DNA from: Verrucomicrobiota bacterium
GTDB lineage: Bacteria; Verrucomicrobiota; Verrucomicrobiia; Chthoniobacterales; UBA10450
DNA: 19,750 nucleotides
Assembly (NCBI GenBank): GCA_003219335.1
Contig: QHOF01000004.1
Coordinates: forward strand, 1-19,750
Direction of reading: 5' to 3'
The notes beneath the pieces were generated by a model. The model saw only the letters and a list, made by a program, of their open reading frames with translations. It made no database searches and was not told the DNA's origin. This document shows, piece after piece, positions 15,481 to 19,750 of the stretch. How positions within the stretch are numbered: position 1 is the stretch's first letter; every line of letters begins with the position of its first letter. The translations under genes and the position numbers were made by a program.

Positions 15481-15595
15481 CGGATGACCCTGCGGCGCGC
15501 CCGGCCCGCCTCCGCCTCTGGACGGGCTCCCCCGTGGCGAGCGGTCGCGCCCTACCGTTGCTATTCGGTGCGCGGCGCGTAATCATCCGGTCTTG
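15481..15595. other. GC-rich intergenic block with overlapping hairpins
   Basis: The gap between the Dabb and GT4 genes is very GC-rich. It contains GCCCG (15504-15508) that can pair with CGGGC (15523-15527), and a competing ACGGG (15522-15526) with CCCGT (15531-15535). GCGGCGCG occurs at 15492-15499 and again near 15572. It could hold a terminator for the Dabb gene or a dispersed repeat. No promoter for the GT4 gene is apparent. Confidence 0.35.
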
Positions 15596-16975
15596 ATGCG
15601 GCTCGGTTATCTTTATTCCCGCTATCCCGTCATTTCGCAGACGTTTTGCGACGCGGAGATGCTGGCGCTAGAACGGCTCGGAGTCGAGCTGACGATTGGT
15701 TCGGTTCATCCCCCGCTCACCAGTTTGCGGCACGAGCATATCTCCCGGCTGCGCGCGCCGATTCACTACGCGCCGCCGCAGGAAATTCTGAGAATCTGGG
15801 AGAAAAATGCGAAAGCAGGCCGCACAAGATGGAAATGGCCAGGCGAACTCGTCGATCAGCACGAGCAAAAATATGGCCCGTGCGCGAAGGCAGGCTTGCG
15901 CGCACGCAACGCACTCTATTTCGCTGATTTCTTCTCGCGAAACGGAGTCGATTATCTGCACGTACATTTCGCTAATCGCGCAGCGCACACGGCGGTTTTC
16001 CTAAAACAGATTTCTGGGATCCCGTTCAGCGTTACCGCGCACGGGCAGGATTTCATGAAAGACCTCGGCAGCGACGATCTTCTTCGCGAAATCTGCGCCG
16101 CTGCGGAATTTGTCGTGGCTGAAACCGACTACAGCAGCGAGCTGCTTCGCCAGCGCTGTCCGAATTTGGCGGCGAAAATCTACCGTGTTTACAACGGAAT
16201 CGATCTGGAACAATTTCCGGCGCCGCTTTACGAAACGGCGCCACCGGCGGTCGCGCCATACTCCGGCCTGCGCATTCTCAGCGTCGGCCGGCTGGTTGCA
16301 TTCAAAGGATTCGATCATCTCATCGACGCCTGCGCGGAGCTTGCTCGTCGCGGATGCGATTTCACGTGCGATATCATTGGCGACGGCCCGCTGCGGGAGA
16401 CGCTTCAGGCAAAGATCGGGGGCCTGAATCTCTCGTCGCGCGTCAGTCTGCTCGGTTCTCTCTCGCAGCAAGTGGTGTCAGAAAAACTTCAGGCCGCCGA
16501 CGTTTTTGCGCTCGCCTCGACGACCGACGCTCAAGGAGCCAGCGACGTTTTCCCGACCGTGATCCTCGAGGCCATGGCCTCGGCGTGCCCGGTCGTTTCC
16601 ACTCGCCTCGCCGGAATTCCAGAATTGGTCGTGCAGGGTGAGACCGGCACATTGGTTTCGCCCGGCGACACCGCCGCGCTCACTGACGCGCTCGAGCAGT
16701 TGTTGCGCGATAGTGAACTGCGATCGCGATATGGTCGTGCCGGGCGTGCGCGGATTGAGCAACACTTCCGGATTGAAAATACTGTCGGGCCGCTGGTCGA
16801 ACTCTTCGAGACGGCATCGAATGAGTCGGTAAAATCATCTCATCAGCGTCGCGCCTTCCAGAACGAAACAGCGGCTTCAGGAATCGCGTACCTCATCGAT
16901 TGCTGGCCGGATAAAGAGTTGCCTGTTCTCGAACGCGAGCTGGAGGAGATGAAACGACGCAATGTACCGCGATAG
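15596..16975 (+). CDS. GT4-family glycosyltransferase, frame probably broken at its 3' end
   Basis: The protein has 459 residues from ATG 15596; a TTG one codon upstream is also open. It is a GT-B fold. The N-domain (about 1-205) begins RLGYLYSRYPVISQTF and has DYLHVHFANRAAHTA and SVTAHGQDF. The C-domain (about 210-400) has SVGRLVAFKGFDHLIDA and DVFPTVILEAMASACPVV, the E-x7-E region, with Asp in place of the first Glu. It would transfer sugar from a nucleotide donor to a cytosolic glycan intermediate. After residue 420 a second GT-B-like start appears (SGIAYLIDCWPDKELPVLERELEEMKRR) and then the frame stops at 16975. The continuation is in another frame in the next ORF. The main GT4 part is complete and may be active. 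Confidence 0.88.
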   Translation: MRLGYLYSRYPVISQTFCDAEMLALERLGVELTIGSVHPPLTSLRHEHISRLRAPIHYAPPQEILRIWEKNAKAGRTRWKWPGELVDQHEQKYGPCAKAGLRARNALYFADFFSRNGVDYLHVHFANRAAHTAVFLKQISGIPFSVTAHGQDFMKDLGSDDLLREICAAAEFVVAETDYSSELLRQRCPNLAAKIYRVYNGIDLEQFPAPLYETAPPAVAPYSGLRILSVGRLVAFKGFDHLIDACAELARRGCDFTCDIIGDGPLRETLQAKIGGLNLSSRVSLLGSLSQQVVSEKLQAADVFALASTTDAQGASDVFPTVILEAMASACPVVSTRLAGIPELVVQGETGTLVSPGDTAALTDALEQLLRDSELRSRYGRAGRARIEQHFRIENTVGPLVELFETASNESVKSSHQRRAFQNETAASGIAYLIDCWPDKELPVLERELEEMKRRNVPR

Positions 16976-16983
16976 TCCCGTTC

Positions 16984-17586
16984 GTGTGCGAATTAGATTC
17001 CGCGGTCCAGTTCAAGGGTGCGATGGAACAAATTGCGCCATCGCTCGAATTTCTGGCGGATCCGATGGTACTGGAAGCAGAATGGCGCGCAAACCCAGTG
17101 CTCGCACAGAGATTGGAACAGGAACGCGGGCAGCAGAGCAGCAGGGCGCCGAGTGCAATCTTCTTGCGGCAGGCGCGCTTCGCGCTCGTGCTCCGCAAAC
17201 TGTTTCGAGAGAAAAATGTGTCGCACGTCCACGCTACGAGTTCTCGTGCGCTAGTCTGCGTGCTCATGCTAAAGAAGCTTCTCGGGCTCACGGTGAGCGC
17301 CACGATCGAGCCGCGATCAGAATTACCGCGTGAATGGATCCGGAACGCGCTGGCCGAATGCGTGGGCGGTCGTGTGAGCAATCGAAAATTGCTCGAGCAG
17401 GTCAGCAGCTCATTCCTTCTTGATAAAACAACATGCCGTTCTGCTCCGCGAAAAGCGCTCGCAATGGTCGGCCAAGAAATCGGTATCGATTTGACCGCAG
17501 GAACACGTTTCTGGCAGAAATGGGCAGAGCTGCTTTTGCGCTGGAGCTGCGGCGATCGAAAATCGAAAATCGAAAATCGAAAATGA
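16984..17586 (+). CDS. Out-of-frame continuation of the GT4 gene: second GT-B N-domain fragment
   Basis: This is a 200-residue open frame with a GTG start nine bases after the GT4 stop and no ribosome binding site. In this frame, coding-like sequence already begins before the GTG (IVPFVCELDSAV from 16972). ARFALVLRKLFREKNVSHVHATSSRAL and LGLTVSATIEP mirror the GT4 N-domain motifs DFFSRNGVDYLHVHFANRA and SGIPFSVTAHG. With the tail of the upstream ORF it would make an extra N-terminal GT-B domain without its partner C-domain. A single-base loss near 16967-16972 would explain the split. The C-terminal RKSKIENRK is encoded by a heptamer array and is not native protein sequence. It is probably a pseudogene part or a frameshift artefact. 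Confidence 0.6.
   Translation: MCELDSAVQFKGAMEQIAPSLEFLADPMVLEAEWRANPVLAQRLEQERGQQSSRAPSAIFLRQARFALVLRKLFREKNVSHVHATSSRALVCVLMLKKLLGLTVSATIEPRSELPREWIRNALAECVGGRVSNRKLLEQVSSSFLLDKTTCRSAPRKALAMVGQEIGIDLTAGTRFWQKWAELLLRWSCGDRKSKIENRK
17556..17583 (+). repeat. TCGAAAA heptamer array (four perfect copies) reaching the rmlA start
   Basis: Four head-to-tail TCGAAAA units occupy 17556-17562, 17563-17569, 17570-17576 and 17577-17583. The last A is the first base of the rmlA ATG. The unit is seven bases long, so gain or loss of a copy shifts the upstream frame. It replaces any Shine-Dalgarno sequence at the normal position. Confidence 0.9.
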
Positions 17587-18476
17587 AAAAAGCCATTCTC
17601 CTCGCTGGCGGAGCGGGGACACGTCTCTTCCCGCTCACAAAAATCGTCTGCAAACAGCTGTTGCCCATTTACGACAAACCGATGATCTGCTACCCGCTGG
17701 CGACTTTGATGCTGGGCGGGTTGCGCGAGGTGCTGATCATCTCGACTCCAAAAGATTTGCCGATGCTGGAAGACTATTTGGGCGATGGCACACAGCTCGG
17801 TATTCGCATCGAATACGCCGAACAGCCAAAGCCGGAGGGGATCGCGCAGGCATTTCTGATCGGCGCGAAATTTATCGGTAACTCCGGGGCATCCCTCATT
17901 CTTGGCGATAACATTTTCTATGGAAAACTCGATTTCTACCGCGATGCGCTCGCCATCGAGCCCGGTGCATGCATTTTCGCGTATCAGGTGCGCGATCCGC
18001 AGCGCTATGGCGTGGTGGAATTCGACGCCGACGGCAAAGCCATCAGTCTCGAAGAAAAACCGAAGCAACCCAAGAGCCCGTTCGCCGTGCCTGGGCTTTA
18101 CGTTTACGACGAGAAGGTTGTCGATCTTTGCCGCACGCTACGTCCATCGGCGCGGAACGAACTAGAGATTACGGATCTGAATTTACTTTATCTTCGGCGC
18201 AACGAGCTCCACGTGAAGCTGCTCAGCCGCGGCATGGCCTGGCTCGATACTGGAACCACAACCACGTTGCTCGAGGCCAGCAACTACATTGCCACAATCG
18301 AGCATCGGCAGGGTTTGAAAATCGCGTGCCTCGAAGAAGTCGCGCTCCGCATGGGTTTCATCACACAATCCGTTCTCGCCAGAATCATCGACGGGTTACC
18401 GAAGAACGAATATCGCGACTACCTGCGAATGGTTTGCGACGAGGGGCCCAGCGCTGGCCCGGAGCCGGTGGGGTAA
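17583..18476 (+). CDS. rmlA: Glucose-1-phosphate thymidylyltransferase (RmlA/RfbA)
   Basis: The protein has 297 residues, the normal size. It joins glucose-1-phosphate and dTTP into dTDP-glucose, the first step towards dTDP-L-rhamnose and other dTDP-6-deoxysugars, in the cytosol. Visible motifs are LAGGAGTRLFPLT (7-19, nucleotide-binding loop), KQLLPIYDKPMICYPL (24-39), LGDNIFYG (107-114, metal-binding Asp109), EEKPKQPKS (157-165) and WLDTGTTTTLLEASN (220-234). The ATG at 17583 is fixed by homology at the N-terminus (MKKAILLAGG). The open frame further upstream is only repeat-derived. The ATG overlaps the stop of the preceding ORF as ATGA, and no ribosome binding site is seen, so translation may rely on coupling. 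No rmlB, C or D is in the window. Confidence 0.93.
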   Translation: MKKAILLAGGAGTRLFPLTKIVCKQLLPIYDKPMICYPLATLMLGGLREVLIISTPKDLPMLEDYLGDGTQLGIRIEYAEQPKPEGIAQAFLIGAKFIGNSGASLILGDNIFYGKLDFYRDALAIEPGACIFAYQVRDPQRYGVVEFDADGKAISLEEKPKQPKSPFAVPGLYVYDEKVVDLCRTLRPSARNELEITDLNLLYLRRNELHVKLLSRGMAWLDTGTTTTLLEASNYIATIEHRQGLKIACLEEVALRMGFITQSVLARIIDGLPKNEYRDYLRMVCDEGPSAGPEPVG

Positions 18477-18478
18477 TC

Positions 18479-18532
18479 CTGTAGCCGCTTCGCTGCGCGA
18501 AGCGCTCGTCGCGCACAGCGCGATGGCTACAG
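18479..18532. repeat. Cloverleaf-like inverted-repeat element (REP/MITE-like) between convergent genes
   Basis: Outer arms CTGTAGCC (18479-18486) and GGCTACAG (18525-18532) are perfect inverses. Inside are two perfect hairpins: CGCTTCGC (18486-18493) with GCGAAGCG (18497-18504), and TCGCGC (18509-18514) with GCGCGA (18518-18523), each with a three-base loop. One base is shared by the outer arm and the first hairpin. The 54-base unit fills the gap between rmlA and sco1 and could act as a transcription stop for both. Confidence 0.8.
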
Positions 18533-19186
18533 CTACCTTGGTTGCTCGCGTACCAAATGATTCGTATCGGCGACCAATTTCGTCACCGCGTCTGCTTCGG
18601 TCGCGTCATAGTAACCGCGAATTTGGCCGTGCCGATCCACCAGCACGATCCGCGTGCTGTGCACGGGAATCCCTTGCGCATCGCTACCATCAGATATCGC
18701 AAGTTTGAAGCCGTCATGTGAAAGCTTGTAAATCGCAGATTTTGGTCCCGTGAGAAAATCCCAGCGGCCCGGCTCCACCTGCAATTTCTCCGCGTAACGG
18801 TGCAGAACGTCTGGCGTGTCTTTCTCCGGATCGACACTGAACGAGACGAGATGCACGTCAGTTTTTTCCAACGGCTTTTGCAGTTCGTTCATCCGGCTGC
18901 TGATCATCGGACACGGCCCCGGGCACGTTGTGTAAATAAAATCGGCGATCCAAATTTTGCCGGCTAACTGGGCTGAACCAAACGGTTGTCCGTTCTGATT
19001 CACGAACTGAAAAGACGGCACCGTGCCGTAGGAAGAAACAGTGCGCTGCCGGAGCGCGTTCACTTCTAGCTGACGCAGCCATAGCAACAACGCCAGCGTC
19101 AACAGCGGGATTAGAATCAGCGTCGCCTTCCAAACGATGCCGCTGCCGGACGGCGCTCGATGTATTGTCGCAGAAGTCGTGCTCAT
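18533..19186 (-). CDS. sco1: SCO1/SenC/PrrC-family copper chaperone for cytochrome c oxidase
   Basis: The protein has 217 residues. It has one N-terminal membrane anchor (about 19-37) and then a thioredoxin-like domain facing the periplasm. The copper ligands are present: C88 and C92 in the CPGPCP motif, and H176 (VHSTRIVLVD). FSVDPEKDTPDVLHRYAE is also typical of the family. SCO proteins deliver copper to, or reduce, the CuA site of cytochrome c oxidase subunit II. The start overlaps the stop of the upstream haem O synthase gene as ATGA, so the two are translationally coupled. That neighbour supports a role in terminal oxidase assembly. The stop codon directly abuts the cloverleaf repeat. 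Confidence 0.93.
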   Translation of the reverse strand: MSTTSATIHRAPSGSGIVWKATLILIPLLTLALLLWLRQLEVNALRQRTVSSYGTVPSFQFVNQNGQPFGSAQLAGKIWIADFIYTTCPGPCPMISSRMNELQKPLEKTDVHLVSFSVDPEKDTPDVLHRYAEKLQVEPGRWDFLTGPKSAIYKLSHDGFKLAISDGSDAQGIPVHSTRIVLVDRHGQIRGYYDATEADAVTKLVADTNHLVREQPR

Positions 19187-19749
19187 GATTTCGTCAGAAC
19201 CAAAGCCCCCAGTAAGAGCGGAAGATAAACGATCGACGCGATAAACAATAAACGCGCTGCGCTCGGGGTCCGCATCCGTAGGAAACGCATTGCAACGGCG
19301 ACAAATAAACCCCCAAGCAAAAGCTCAAATCCCAGATAAACGAAAGTCGCGACTCCAAGAAACGCGGGCAGACCTGCAATTACCAGCAGCAGGATGCAGA
19401 AAAACACGCTCTGGCTGGCGCTGCGCTCGCCGCTGCGGTCGTCGCTTGAAATCATGCGAAAGCCTGCTCGCGAATAGTCTTCCCGGTACATCCACGCGAT
19501 GGCGAAAAAATGCGGCAGTTGCCACAGAAAGACGATCGCAAAGAGAGCCCATGCGCCGGCGCCGACGTTTCCGCGCGCGGCCGCCCACCCGATCATCGGC
19601 GGAATCGCACCCGGGACTGCGCCGACAGCAGTGTTTGCGGTGCTGGCGCGTTTTAAAGGTGTGTAAGCAAAAATGTAAATCGCGACCGTTATTGCCGTCA
19701 GCGCCGCGCTCAGCGCATTGCAAACGATCGCCAGATAACTGACTCCAAA
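19183..19749 (-). CDS. ctaB: Protohaem IX farnesyltransferase (haem O synthase), N-terminus outside window
   Basis: The C-terminal 188 residues are visible; the frame stays open to the window edge, so the start is missing. The segment AYTPLKRASTANTAVGAVPGAIPPMIGW is the conserved UbiA-type signature of CtaB/CyoE. FLWQLPHFFAIAWMYREDYSRAGFRM carries the second conserved motif region with basic and acidic residues. Several hydrophobic helices follow. The enzyme adds a farnesyl group to haem B to make haem O for haem-copper oxidases in the inner membrane. An ATG at 19596 is internal and not the true start. The gene leads directly into sco1 with a four-base overlap. Both belong to oxidase biogenesis and are unrelated to the glycan locus. 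Confidence 0.95.
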   Translation of the reverse strand, partial: FGVSYLAIVCNALSAALTAITVAIYIFAYTPLKRASTANTAVGAVPGAIPPMIGWAAARGNVGAGAWALFAIVFLWQLPHFFAIAWMYREDYSRAGFRMISSDDRSGERSASQSVFFCILLLVIAGLPAFLGVATFVYLGFELLLGGLFVAVAMRFLRMRTPSAARLLFIASIVYLPLLLGALVLTKS

Positions 19750-19750
19750 A

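Noticed and set aside
17433..17582. Fifty-codon upstream extension of rmlA
   Set aside because: It overlaps the preceding ORF and ends in repeat-derived residues. RmlA homology starts precisely at the ATG at 17583.
16893..18068. 391-codon - strand open frame across GT4, the fragment and rmlA
   Set aside because: It covers rmlA and the heptamer array on the opposite strand, and its sequence shows no domain.
18523..18708. Short + strand ORF following the cloverleaf element
   Set aside because: It lies antisense within sco1, which has complete motifs and an intact operon context.

Overview
The window is gene-dense, with no gap above 200 bp, and is dominated by cell-envelope glycan genes. The organism is Gram-negative-like: it has ctaB/sco1 haem-copper oxidase assembly genes, RmlA sugar-nucleotide synthesis, weak Shine-Dalgarno sequences and moderate to high GC. 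The heptamer array, the GC-rich dispersed-repeat-like elements and the large lineage-specific membrane proteins are reminiscent of soil Verrucomicrobiota or a related phylum. That placement is an inference from style, not from a marker gene.

Layout. (1) Bases 1-12037, + strand: an array of six large polytopic membrane proteins of GT-C glycosyltransferase character. The first is cut by the window edge. The three central ones (2345-5347, 5411-8239, 8267-10408) each carry a six-bladed NHL beta-propeller of about 270 residues at the C-terminus. The first and third share a DUF2298-like membrane module. The second has an unrelated membrane module but the same propeller. The third has lost two internal blocks in frame. 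(2) Bases 12156-14974, - strand: in transcription order, a Phd-family antitoxin, a PIN-domain toxin, a small ORF that looks like the tail of a lost gene, a DPM1/GtrB-type polyprenyl-phosphate glycosyltransferase and a SAM-dependent methyltransferase. (3) Bases 15163-18476, + strand: a Dabb-domain protein, a GT4 glycosyltransferase whose reading frame appears broken near 16970, the out-of-frame remainder of that gene, and rmlA. The rmlA start codon is formed by the last base of a TCGAAAA heptamer array. (4) Bases 18479-18532: a compact cloverleaf-like inverted-repeat element between convergent genes. (5) Bases 18533-19750, - strand: ctaB (5' end outside the window) and sco1, overlapping by ATGA.

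How they may work together. The GT2 enzyme is of the class that loads a sugar onto polyprenyl phosphate. GT-C membrane proteins use such lipid-linked sugars on the outer face of the inner membrane. RmlA makes dTDP-glucose, the entry to dTDP-rhamnose and related sugars, and the GT4 enzyme and methyltransferase could act on the same glycan. The propellers on three neighbouring membrane proteins suggest a shared extracytoplasmic binding or assembly surface; this is inferred. The most unusual parts are the propeller-tailed trio, the frame-split GT4, the heptamer array at the rmlA start and the cloverleaf repeat.
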